Below the pieces are notes generated by a model. The model had not been told where the DNA came from. It did not search any database and saw only the letters and a program-made list of their open reading frames with translations. A program made the position numbers and the translations under genes. A stretch of 64,000 nt of DNA, taken from the IMG/VR virus record IMGVR_UViG_3300017728_000002, positions 21,482 through 85,481 of that record; one strand, given 5' to 3'. Shown here piece by piece: positions 17,767 to 25,919 of the stretch. Within the stretch, counting starts at the first letter, position 1. Each line of letters opens with the position of its first letter. The stretch is from a virus.

Positions 17767-18002
17767 TGAATAAAGTAACATCTACTGTTCATTACACTTG
17801 GTTAGGAACTGATCCTAAAAAGACTTACATTATTCTAAGTCTTTATGACTCTAGTAAAGTAGAAGCTCCAAAGCGTAAAACTGAAGAGCTAGTTAAGAAG
17901 TACAGCGCCCGGATAGCCGGATTTATTGCAGCCATGTATTTCACAAACAATGAGGCAGCCCAAGAATGGTTGCGCGCATTGGCATATCTACTTCAACCAT
18001 GA
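17766..18002 (+). CDS. Hypothetical protein (78 aa)
   Basis: TAATG start and ATGA end place it in the same translational chain as its neighbours. Basic middle (KVEAPKRKTEELVKKYSARI) and a short hydrophobic helix (AGFIAAMYFTNNEAAQEWL). Function unknown. Confidence 0.5.
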   Translation: MNKVTSTVHYTWLGTDPKKTYIILSLYDSSKVEAPKRKTEELVKKYSARIAGFIAAMYFTNNEAAQEWLRALAYLLQP

Positions 18003-18157
18003 ACATCATTAACGGGTGGAAAAACGCGAACAAGCAATCTGACAAGTTTCAAGTCAAGTTGCGTTTAGGCCGTGTCACGGTATATGACTTTTTCTATGAC
18101 ACCTCTGATCGCAAAGGGGGATTGACCTTTATGAACTTTTCAATGAAGTTGGGATGA
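17999..18157 (+). CDS. Small hypothetical protein (52 aa)
   Basis: The ATG at 17999 overlaps the preceding stop (ATGA). A longer in-frame reading from an upstream TTG at 17966 would overlap the preceding gene and is less likely. Product starts MNIINGWKNANKQSDKFQVK, with alternating strand-like sequence RLGRVTVYDFFYDTS. Unknown function. Confidence 0.45.
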   Translation: MNIINGWKNANKQSDKFQVKLRLGRVTVYDFFYDTSDRKGGLTFMNFSMKLG

Positions 18158-18282
18158 AGCGTGTAGGACAAGAATTGCTCTACAATTTTATTCTGGGGTT
18201 TTGTGTCTGCAGTGCTGTAATCAATGTAATGCCTACAGGCAACGCTGCTTTGTCTAACCCTGTTTCAACCCTTCAGTTATGA
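18154..18282 (+). CDS. Small putative membrane protein (42 aa)
   Basis: ATGA overlaps at both ends tie it to its neighbours. After a short charged N-terminus (MKRVGQELLY) comes a hydrophobic stretch NFILGFCVCSAVINVM, enough for one membrane segment. Next to the probable holin it could be a lysis accessory protein such as a small spanin-like or holin-modulating peptide; only position and hydrophobicity support this. Confidence 0.45.
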   Translation: MKRVGQELLYNFILGFCVCSAVINVMPTGNAALSNPVSTLQL

Positions 18283-18755
18283 CCGATAAAAAAGAGTGGT
18301 CAGAACGTCGCTTGGTAAAGTGGTTTTCTGACAACAAAGATGTTTTAGGCAAGTTTGCTACTGCTGCTTTGTCTGCTATTCCAGGAGGCGGTGCTGTTGC
18401 TAGCATTGCTTCAGAAGTGCTTGAAGCTAAAATTCTTTCTGACCAGAAGCATTATGAGTTAGAGAGTATGATGCTTAAGTACAAGACAGATGTAGAACGA
18501 AACACTACTCTGCGGTGGCAAAGCGACAACATGACTTCAGAGCGCTTGACCAAATTGGTTCGTCCGCTTAGTCTGCTTACGCTGTTAGGTACAATTGTGT
18601 TATTCACCTTTCTTGATGGATGGACCTCGTGGGGATTTGATGTACCACAGTCATATACGGATATGATTCAATCTCTTGCACTGCTGGCCTTTGGTGCATA
18701 CTTCGGGGGTCGGACAGTAGAAAAAATTCAAGACTTGCGCAATGCCAACTCTTAA
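18279..18755 (+). CDS. Probable holin (3-TM, gene-transfer-agent type)
   Basis: The 158-aa product has a charged N-terminus, a Gly/Ala-rich hydrophobic segment at ~24-48 (KFATAALSAIPGGGAVASIA), a charged linker, then two membrane segments at ~95-112 (RPLSLLTLLGTIVLFTFL) and ~126-143, ending GAYFGGRTVEKIQDL. The pair RPL...LDGW...FGGR-EK is the pattern of the GTA/3TM holin family, which perforates the inner membrane at lysis. No endolysin is identifiable in this window. It overlaps the next gene by 14 bases. Confidence 0.65.
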   Translation: MTDKKEWSERRLVKWFSDNKDVLGKFATAALSAIPGGGAVASIASEVLEAKILSDQKHYELESMMLKYKTDVERNTTLRWQSDNMTSERLTKLVRPLSLLTLLGTIVLFTFLDGWTSWGFDVPQSYTDMIQSLALLAFGAYFGGRTVEKIQDLRNANS

Positions 18756-19374
18756 CCAGATCGCATACAACATCGCAGGCGCTGCAGACAAGAACACAGA
18801 CACTGTGTTTATCAATCGCTTGAAGTTTCAAATTGAATACTTCCGGGCGTTGTTCTTGCGTCGGGATGCTCAGTCTAACATGAGCATTCCAGATGCTGTC
18901 ATTCAAACGCGCATCATCGATATGGAATGGGTTCCTGCAGTAGAAGCTTGTGGAGTAAGCCTCCCGTGTAAGATTCTTAAAAGCAAGGAAAAGCTGTGTG
19001 CTCCGATCAATCTAAAAGGGCAGACTGGGTTTGTCTATGTCGGAGCTGTAGGAGGCAGTTTAAGCTATCAATACGTTACTCCCGAACAGGTTGTGTATGC
19101 ATTGAGCTCTAAGTGGACTGCAGGTCAGCCTAAGTACTTCTTTAAGGACAGGTACCTCTACGTAACGGAAGGAGCTCCCATGTGCCTTGAAGTACGCATG
19201 GCGTGTGAATCTCCTGCCACCGGCGGCGAAGAAGGTGTCGATGGGTTAGGCTGTTTAGATCACGACGCTGAGTACCCAATCTCTATGGACATGGTTCAGC
19301 GGATTACAGAAGCCATCCTAGGACAACTTCAAGCAGACTCTCTACAAGACAATGGGCAAATTGAAATTGAATGA
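18742..19374 (+). CDS. Putative tail ring protein (210 aa)
   Basis: N-terminal helices (LNQIAYNIAGAADKNTD, NRLKFQIEYFRALFLRRDAQ) are followed by a Cys-containing strand-rich core (CGVSLPCKILKSKEKLCAPI) and a C-terminal helix AEYPISMDMVQRITEAILGQ. The layout resembles the stacked ring proteins below the portal in crAss-like phages. It sits just before another ring candidate and the 1,145-aa tail protein. Assignment is by layout and position; not certain. Confidence 0.5.
   Translation: MPTLNQIAYNIAGAADKNTDTVFINRLKFQIEYFRALFLRRDAQSNMSIPDAVIQTRIIDMEWVPAVEACGVSLPCKILKSKEKLCAPINLKGQTGFVYVGAVGGSLSYQYVTPEQVVYALSSKWTAGQPKYFFKDRYLYVTEGAPMCLEVRMACESPATGGEEGVDGLGCLDHDAEYPISMDMVQRITEAILGQLQADSLQDNGQIEIE
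19336..19345 (+). promoter_or_regulatory. ACTCTCTAC element inside the end of the ring gene
   Basis: GACTCTCTAC lies six bases before the ATG at 19352 but within the coding end of the 210-aa gene (coding for DSLQ). Its presence in coding sequence at exactly the start-proximal position argues that it is functional. Confidence 0.5.
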
Positions 19375-19813
19375 ACAACGTTATGGTGCAAAGGACATGT
19401 ACCAGGCGTTTGTAAAGAAGAACCCAGACACAGACATTACTTACCCTTTGTATCGAACGATACTAGAGAAGTTCAATGTCAAAGTAGCCGACCGCATCTT
19501 AGATGGAGAGGTGTTTAACCTCGGTCATAGGCTTGGCATCATCTTCATTAAGAAGATTCGTAGAGCGCCTAAAAGCAAGGTGATCAATTGGAACGAGACT
19601 CACTTGATGTGGGAAGAGCAAGGAGAGAAGAAAGGCTTTGTCTACTATACAGATGATTTCTACTTCCGGTGGAATTGGGAGAAGCGTAAGGCTCAAGTCA
19701 AGAACAAGTCAGTGTACAAGTTTCAGCCTACAGGAGGGAAGATTGGATTGAAGAAAAAATTGGTGGAACGCTTAAGAAGCAACCCGTTTGCCGCAACCAA
19801 CTACGCGTCATGA
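19352..19813 (+). CDS. Conserved hypothetical phage protein (153 aa)
   Basis: Starts inside the last 23 bases of the ring gene. Basic protein with RLGIIFIKKIRRAPKSKVIN and a C-terminal aromatic/basic segment DDFYFRWNWEKRKAQVKNKS followed by YKFQPTGGKIGLKKKL. I have the impression that this C-terminal pattern recurs in crAss-like phages at the same place, but no function is known to me. It may bind nucleic acid because of its charge. Confidence 0.55.
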   Translation: MGKLKLNEQRYGAKDMYQAFVKKNPDTDITYPLYRTILEKFNVKVADRILDGEVFNLGHRLGIIFIKKIRRAPKSKVINWNETHLMWEEQGEKKGFVYYTDDFYFRWNWEKRKAQVKNKSVYKFQPTGGKIGLKKKLVERLRSNPFAATNYAS

Positions 19814-20592
19814 ACTACCTACACATCTCTTCTAAAGCTGTCATTGCTAAGGTCTTCCGTGATCTTAAACCAGGAGACTCTTCCTGGACAATGGATGCAA
19901 TAGAATGGCTGGGAGAGGCTTTAGATTTTATTGGGTTCCACGGAGTCTTTGATCATAAGGCTGCAGCACTTACAGTTAAGGATCACAAGACCGCTTTGCC
20001 CTGTGACCTATATCAACTCATTCAAGTGGCGCATAATGGATGCGCTTTGGTATACGGCACTGATACCACTGGTTATACTGCAGATCATCGCGTTGCGTCT
20101 CCCGGAAATTCTGGTGGTCCTGTATATACTTCAGCAGTAGGCACTACAGTACCTACGGACGATCACAGCTCACCGGCTTTTACTTTAAAGTTTACCAAAG
20201 ACCGAGGTACGTCAAACGATTATTACCTCCTAAACGGAGGCAACCTGGTAACCAGCTTTGAGGAAGGTGAGGTTACTCTGTATTACACTGCATACCTCAC
20301 CGATACCGATGGGTTCCCTTTGGTCCCTGACAACATTTACGTAAAGCAAGCACTAGAATGGTACATCATTCGACAGATGATGATGGGAGGCTTTGTCCAT
20401 CCTGTATTCAATTGGGAAGTAGCCGATACCAAGTGGGGTCACTACTGTGTAGCTGCTCAAAACGACCTGAGTTTCCCGAGCATAGACAAGATGGAGACGA
20501 TGAAGAACATGTTTGTTCGGATGGTGCCAAACATCAATCGTCACTCAGATTTCTTTATTGGGAATGAATCACAGGAGCGCCTGAAGAGATGA
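19810..20592 (+). CDS. Putative tail ring protein (260 aa)
   Basis: N-terminal helical region (ISSKAVIAKVFRDLKPGDSS, MDAIEWLGEALDFIG) followed by a strand-rich core starting DHKTALPCDLYQLIQVAHNG and a C-terminal helical region (NIYVKQALEWYIIRQMMMGG). This is the common plan of crAss-like ring proteins, with the conserved LPCDLY motif. It overlaps the tail protein gene (ATGA), consistent with the two meeting in the tail. Confidence 0.6.
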   Translation: MNYLHISSKAVIAKVFRDLKPGDSSWTMDAIEWLGEALDFIGFHGVFDHKAAALTVKDHKTALPCDLYQLIQVAHNGCALVYGTDTTGYTADHRVASPGNSGGPVYTSAVGTTVPTDDHSSPAFTLKFTKDRGTSNDYYLLNGGNLVTSFEEGEVTLYYTAYLTDTDGFPLVPDNIYVKQALEWYIIRQMMMGGFVHPVFNWEVADTKWGHYCVAAQNDLSFPSIDKMETMKNMFVRMVPNINRHSDFFIGNESQERLKR

Positions 20593-23500
20593 AGTTTTAC
20601 AAGGGCCTCCGTACTGATACTGCTCATGTAGATCAGCCGCAAGACAGTTACCGACGCGCACGTAACATCTTGCTAGACCACACTACGATGAGTGTGCGCA
20701 CTGAAGGTGCTTTAAGTAATGTGCCAGCTTTAGACCAGGCATACAACTTAGGACAAGACACCAACACCAACACGCTGTGTGGTCTAATCAGTTTGCCTCA
20801 AGATCGTCAGCTTGCCATTATTCATGATGAGACATCAGGCAATCATGACCTGGTGATGGTAACCACTGACGACTACGCCTTGATTCAAACCGTGTCAGGT
20901 TATAGCTGGAGCGGTGCCAACCCCATTAAAGGCGTTGCATATGAAGATGCTCGTGGTGATGTCATTGCTGTTTGGACAGATGGAGTTAACCGTCCGGTAT
21001 ACTCAAACCTAAACGCATCTGCCGTACAGGTTTATGACTTGTTTCCAACTGCCAACTTTCCCAACGCTATATCCCTCCCAACGGCTGGAGATCTGACAGG
21101 TACAATACCTAACGGAACGTATAGCTTCTTCATCGCTTATGAGGTAGACCTAGACAACATCACTACGTTTTCTCCTAGCTATGGCGTCTACAAGATTGGC
21201 CATGGCAGAGACAACAAAGACATTAACACCACCATAGGACTTCGCTTTCAAGGGCTCGATACCAGCTATTCTAACTATCGCATCTATGCCATTCATGAAC
21301 GCAATGGCGTGCGCAATGGTTACTACTTAGCAAAGCAGTCTACAAATGAGTCGGAGTTTAAATGGCATGGCGAAATCTTGTCTACAGATGTCAGCATTGA
21401 TCAGCTTACGATCCCGCCTGGGTGGTATACTAAAGCTGAAACTTTAGCTGCACTAGATGACCGCCTGTACTTAGCGGGTTTAGAACGTACCGACACATTT
21501 GACGGTCAGTCTATTGCCGATGCTATTACCATGCATTGGACCATTGACGGACAGCATCGCTATGATGGTGCCCCTCAATATGACCATGCGTGGAACAAGC
21601 AGTGGGGGTTGGCATTTCCTAACTTCCTAGTATCTGAAATTGACAAGCAGCGCAGTGTGTCCAGTCCCGAACATTACGGCACGGCAATGGGGTTTATGCC
21701 TGGTTGTGCCTATGCTTTTTACATTGCTTTTCTCCTCAAAGACGGCACGTGGAGCGAAGGGTATCCTATTTCTGCGGGTGCAAGTAATGCAGATCCTACC
21801 CTAGACTTGAGTCAAAATCCAGATACCATTTCTGACTCTAGCGTCTATTTAAATGGAGCTTTAGGTAGCCAGAGTAATGGGGCAGGCAGTTACTTGCATG
21901 TTATGCCTTCAGTGGAACAAGTGCATGATGCTTGGGACCATTACGCAGGAGATTCAAACGCGTGGGCTGCAGCTAACATTGGTATTGCAGGACGAAACGT
22001 AAGCATTCCGAGTGATGTCCAAGATTTAATTCAAGGGTACAGCTTCTTTTATGCTAAGCCCAATGCCAATACTCGCAATGTATTGGCTTATACCATGCTT
22101 GGTGATGTAGTGGATTCTGCAGTTTCTTACGATGTATATCTAGAAGCCAATAAGCCTACGTTCAATAGCGGAAAGCTTACGTGTGTGTACAGGGGTAACA
22201 ATGGGTACTATAGTCCTACAGTTAATCAGACCACCTATGACATTGATCAAGTAGAATACCTTCCGGGTAATGCTGCAGGAGTGGAAAATGACAATGACAA
22301 TCGAGAAAACCGGCATTTCTTTTCTACAGACCCTGTGTTTAATGACAATACAGGTTTTAGTTCGTCTGTATTTGGGAGTGGTCAAGAAGGAAGCGAATTG
22401 AAATTTGGAACTACTCCGAATGAAAAATGGACAGGGTATCCTTCTATGGCTTCTGCTGGTACCTCGTTTGAGAATGGGTATTGGAAAGTTTCTCAAACAC
22501 CCGCCAATTGGTATGATAACCTAGAGCAGCAGGAGCTTGTTGCATGCAGTCATATAGAGCGGTCTTTTACCTCGAGTCAAGGTCGTATTAGCTGGGGAGG
22601 GGATTGCGTAATTACTCCAAACAGGTATCGTGTATTGTCTATAACTGGAACGGCTGCTAACTCTCTTTCACCTGCTACCGGCGTTATTAAAAAAGCTTAC
22701 TTCACATATAGCTACGCGCTTCAAGAGTTTGAGGATTTAACAGATCCCAATATTTTGTTAGAGCAACAGCAGTTGCTGTATGAAACAGAATCGACTTTAA
22801 ACTATGCAGGATCTCCAGAGATCATGAACCCTGCACAAATACCAGGGCATATCTACAAGAAGAACGTAGATAAAAGTGCTTTTGCTACCACTAACGATAC
22901 TCCAGTTAGTCAGTTTCCAAACCGCGTCACACGCAGTGCTAAGCAGAACTACGAATCCAACGCAATACAATGGCGCACGTTTGCTGTAGCAGACTACTAT
23001 GACAACGCGCTGAATAAAGGGCCGATTAAAAACATCGAGTCTTATGCCGGAGAGCTTATCATCCACCACACTGACGGTCTATTTAAAACCACAGGTAAAG
23101 AGACCTTGGATACCTCTGCTGCTTCAGTCTTTGTAGGAAGTGGAGACATCTTTCGCACAGCACCGACAGATATACTTCCTACCGAAGAAGGTTATGCTGG
23201 ACTGGCTAAACACTCTGACGCTATGCTCACCAAGGGTGGCTATGTCTTTGTAGATGCAGTAGCCGGTAAGGTCTTTAAGCTTGACAGTCAGCTAAGCGAC
23301 TTAAGCGCTAAAGGCATGCGCAAGTACTTTAGAGAGTCGTTCTCAATTGACCTTAACTCTACACATAGCCCTTTTACTCTAAACGGCTATGCCATCGGCT
23401 ATGATCCAGTGTTTGATCGCGTGATCCTTACATGCTTACAGGGTAGTACAGACTTTCAAACCATTAGCTACAGCATCTTGCATGATTGCTGGGCTTCTCA

Positions 23501-24026
23501 CCACACTTATAACATGCAAGCGTACGCCACCAACCGAACGAGCGTAATCGGATGGACAGGGGCTAGGTTCTCTACTATCAACGTAGGAGACAATCAAGCA
23601 GGCGCTTACATCGAGCCTATTTTCAATCAAGGCGGGACTACATCTAAGATCTTTCAATCCTTTCAATGGACTACGCGTAGTACCGAAGGCGAAGGCGATT
23701 GGAATGCGAGTACGTTTGATCAAGCTATTGTATACAATGATCGTGGCTTTAGTGGGGTCAAAGAGCTCAACGACAACATAAGGTGGGTAGAGGAGGGCTG
23801 GAACTTTAATGATTTTAGAAATCTTGTTCCTGATGCAAACCAAGGAGATCCCTTCTTTGATCAAGCTGGAAATGTTATAGCAACAATAGATATAAACAAG
23901 CCTTGGTACTCGCAACAGCGCATTCGTGGTGGGTATGCGGGTATACGTTTAATCGTTTTGCCAAGTGCAGGAACTACCTTATATTTAATTGAGGCACTAG
24001 CAAAGGTTAGAACTTCATACAGGTAA
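20589..24026 (+). CDS. Large tail hub/muzzle protein (P22 gp10-like)
   Basis: The 1,145-aa protein opens with KFYKGLRTDTAHVDQPQDSY and RRARNILLDHTTMSVRTEG, the signature start of crAss-like tail stabilisation/muzzle proteins related to P22 gp10. The body has many Asp/Asn/Gly-rich strand repeats as in beta-propellers, including LCGLISLPQDRQLAIIHDET and DVIAVWTDGVNRPVYS early on, and LIIHHTDGLFKTTGKETLD then GYVFVDAVAGKVFKLDSQLS near 830-900. It probably forms the tail tube end and DNA conduit. It is the last of the tail genes, before the cargo proteins. Confidence 0.75.
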   Translation: MKFYKGLRTDTAHVDQPQDSYRRARNILLDHTTMSVRTEGALSNVPALDQAYNLGQDTNTNTLCGLISLPQDRQLAIIHDETSGNHDLVMVTTDDYALIQTVSGYSWSGANPIKGVAYEDARGDVIAVWTDGVNRPVYSNLNASAVQVYDLFPTANFPNAISLPTAGDLTGTIPNGTYSFFIAYEVDLDNITTFSPSYGVYKIGHGRDNKDINTTIGLRFQGLDTSYSNYRIYAIHERNGVRNGYYLAKQSTNESEFKWHGEILSTDVSIDQLTIPPGWYTKAETLAALDDRLYLAGLERTDTFDGQSIADAITMHWTIDGQHRYDGAPQYDHAWNKQWGLAFPNFLVSEIDKQRSVSSPEHYGTAMGFMPGCAYAFYIAFLLKDGTWSEGYPISAGASNADPTLDLSQNPDTISDSSVYLNGALGSQSNGAGSYLHVMPSVEQVHDAWDHYAGDSNAWAAANIGIAGRNVSIPSDVQDLIQGYSFFYAKPNANTRNVLAYTMLGDVVDSAVSYDVYLEANKPTFNSGKLTCVYRGNNGYYSPTVNQTTYDIDQVEYLPGNAAGVENDNDNRENRHFFSTDPVFNDNTGFSSSVFGSGQEGSELKFGTTPNEKWTGYPSMASAGTSFENGYWKVSQTPANWYDNLEQQELVACSHIERSFTSSQGRISWGGDCVITPNRYRVLSITGTAANSLSPATGVIKKAYFTYSYALQEFEDLTDPNILLEQQQLLYETESTLNYAGSPEIMNPAQIPGHIYKKNVDKSAFATTNDTPVSQFPNRVTRSAKQNYESNAIQWRTFAVADYYDNALNKGPIKNIESYAGELIIHHTDGLFKTTGKETLDTSAASVFVGSGDIFRTAPTDILPTEEGYAGLAKHSDAMLTKGGYVFVDAVAGKVFKLDSQLSDLSAKGMRKYFRESFSIDLNSTHSPFTLNGYAIGYDPVFDRVILTCLQGSTDFQTISYSILHDCWASHHTYNMQAYATNRTSVIGWTGARFSTINVGDNQAGAYIEPIFNQGGTTSKIFQSFQWTTRSTEGEGDWNASTFDQAIVYNDRGFSGVKELNDNIRWVEEGWNFNDFRNLVPDANQGDPFFDQAGNVIATIDINKPWYSQQRIRGGYAGIRLIVLPSAGTTLYLIEALAKVRTSYR

Positions 24027-24040
24027 TATAAATTACAAGT

Positions 24041-24187
24041 ATGGGTCGACCCAATCCTCGGCACGGTAGGGGACGTGGTAGGTTAAAAGCTAAGCCACAA
24101 AAGTCCAAGCGTGTCAAACAGCAAATCAACAGCAGTACAGAACTCACTGTAACTCCATGGTTTCCTGAAGATGAGGAAGAAGATTAA
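24041..24187 (+). CDS. Small Arg/Lys-rich protein with acidic tail (48 aa)
   Basis: Begins MGRPNPRHGRGRGRLKAKPQ, an RG/RGR-rich basic half, and ends WFPEDEEED, an acidic half. It overlaps the following 582-aa gene by 17 bases and starts 14 bases after the tail-protein stop, in good intergenic position. RGR-rich peptides usually bind nucleic acid; function unknown. Confidence 0.5.
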   Translation: MGRPNPRHGRGRGRLKAKPQKSKRVKQQINSSTELTVTPWFPEDEEED

Positions 24188-25919
24188 AAAGATGAACGCT
24201 GGGGGCATTCCTCCAGGGTTTAATCCCGACGCATTGTTTTCATATCTGCAAGGTCAAATGGGGACTGGAGGGTCTGGTATGGGTCAGCTAATGCCAGAGC
24301 TGCAACAGCAGAATGAGTTTGATCAAGCTGCAACTCGCCTAAACCAGCTAGAAAAAGCTAAGCAAGGCATTATGACTGGTAAGCAGTTGGTACAAACTGC
24401 GCGTGGAATTAAGAAAGGAGCAGACCTAGCTTCTGCGAGTAAAACTTCTGCAGACCTATTAGGCAAGCTTGGGCAAGGAACCACTACAGCTGCTTTGCCT
24501 ACGGCAGCTACTGAAGTTGCCAAGCAAGGGATTCAGAATGGAGGGCTGGCATCTTTTCTAAAAACAGGTGCAGGAGGTTTTGCTTCTGCAGGTCTTGGTA
24601 TTGGCGGTAAGCTTATTCAAGAGATTGACAAGAAAGATGGCAACTATAGTACAGCTGGAGCTATGGGTGGTGGCGCTATGCAAGGTGCTGCTATGGGGGC
24701 AGCTCTTGGACCATTAGGTATGATTGCCGGTGGTGCTATTGGTGCAGGTGTAGGGTACATGCAAAAGGGTAAGTTTGAAGCCAATGCGCGTGCGGAAGAG
24801 TTGACTAAGAAAACAGATTTAGCGCGTGAGTCTGCACAAAAACAACTGGCAGGTCGTGCTATCCTTAAGACTTTTCCTGTAGAAGGAATCAAGAATCAGA
24901 TCTACGCTAAGGGAGGAGAGACTGACCCTAAAAACCCCAGTACACGGGGCATCATAAATGCTCAAAACTTCTTAAGACAGCAAGGCGTTGAAATGCCGGC
25001 AGATGGCAAATGGAGTGATGAGTGGGAACAAGCATACACTGACTACCTAGATGCGTCAGACAGTTCAATGTTTGAACCAATGGATGATCAAAATGCTACA
25101 AACACCAAGGAATTTGGTCGTGTTCTTCCATTGAATGCATCTATGCTGGTCCAAGATGTATTTGACAATCAGCTTGAAAAGCTTACTGGATACGACCGAC
25201 GAAAAGCTCCTGGTGCTCCAGCTTACACTAAAGCGGAAAAAGAGGCAATGGATGCTATTGTCCAACGCAATCTAGAAAAAGGCAAGTACCACATTGAATA
25301 TGGTGATTACAACACTGGAACTACTTACGGAGATGTAGGTGGCGGTAGCTCTACCATAGATGTTGCAAAAAAATCTTACAGCGATGCCTACAACCTAAAA
25401 ACTACGTTTGGGCAAGCTATGATTGGAGAGATTCCAGCATGGAATGATCGTCCGGCTGATACCATGGTGTACGATACTTACGACTTTAACAATGCCCAAG
25501 ACAAGCCATTAACAGACTTTTCTGGATGGAAAAGCGTAGGTGGTGCGTTGCTTACCGGAAACTTGTATGGAGCTGCTAGAGCTTTGGGTACTGAGTTTGG
25601 TAGTAAGGATGGAAAAGGTCGCACCAACACTATGATTACCAATCGTGCGCATGGAGGACCAACGCATCCAACAGTTCAGACTTCGCCTGACTATATCGCA
25701 GAGGGTGGGGAGATGATTCAGCATGCTCCTGGAGACCTTCCAGCAACAGACAGAAACGGCAGCGTTAAGCCTATTACAGAAACCATCGCTCGTATTGAAG
25801 GCGACAAGCACATTGCCAAAAGCGGTGGCGTGGGTATGTCAGGAGACAAACCTGCACGAATCTATTCTGATCAGTTGCACGTGCCAGCTGATGTTTTGAA
25901 ACAACTAATGAAACTCTAA
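24171..25919 (+). CDS. Cargo-type virion protein with glycine-zipper segment (582 aa)
   Basis: Residues ~162-198 form a Gly/Ala-rich hydrophobic stretch (GGGAMQGAAMGAALGPLG, IAGGAIGAGVGYM), a glycine-zipper likely to insert in membranes. Around 265-290 the pattern NAQNFLRQQGVEMPADGKWS-EWEQAY resembles a small peptidoglycan-binding fold. The C-terminal region carries YIAEGGEMIQHAPGD and IEGDKHIAKSGGVG, then SDQLHVPADVL, a module I associate with phage internal/structural proteins. Together this fits an ejected protein that helps DNA cross the envelope, as expected for genes placed before the polymerase giant in crAss-like phages. Stop overlaps the next start. Confidence 0.5.
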   Translation: MRKKIKKMNAGGIPPGFNPDALFSYLQGQMGTGGSGMGQLMPELQQQNEFDQAATRLNQLEKAKQGIMTGKQLVQTARGIKKGADLASASKTSADLLGKLGQGTTTAALPTAATEVAKQGIQNGGLASFLKTGAGGFASAGLGIGGKLIQEIDKKDGNYSTAGAMGGGAMQGAAMGAALGPLGMIAGGAIGAGVGYMQKGKFEANARAEELTKKTDLARESAQKQLAGRAILKTFPVEGIKNQIYAKGGETDPKNPSTRGIINAQNFLRQQGVEMPADGKWSDEWEQAYTDYLDASDSSMFEPMDDQNATNTKEFGRVLPLNASMLVQDVFDNQLEKLTGYDRRKAPGAPAYTKAEKEAMDAIVQRNLEKGKYHIEYGDYNTGTTYGDVGGGSSTIDVAKKSYSDAYNLKTTFGQAMIGEIPAWNDRPADTMVYDTYDFNNAQDKPLTDFSGWKSVGGALLTGNLYGAARALGTEFGSKDGKGRTNTMITNRAHGGPTHPTVQTSPDYIAEGGEMIQHAPGDLPATDRNGSVKPITETIARIEGDKHIAKSGGVGMSGDKPARIYSDQLHVPADVLKQLMKL

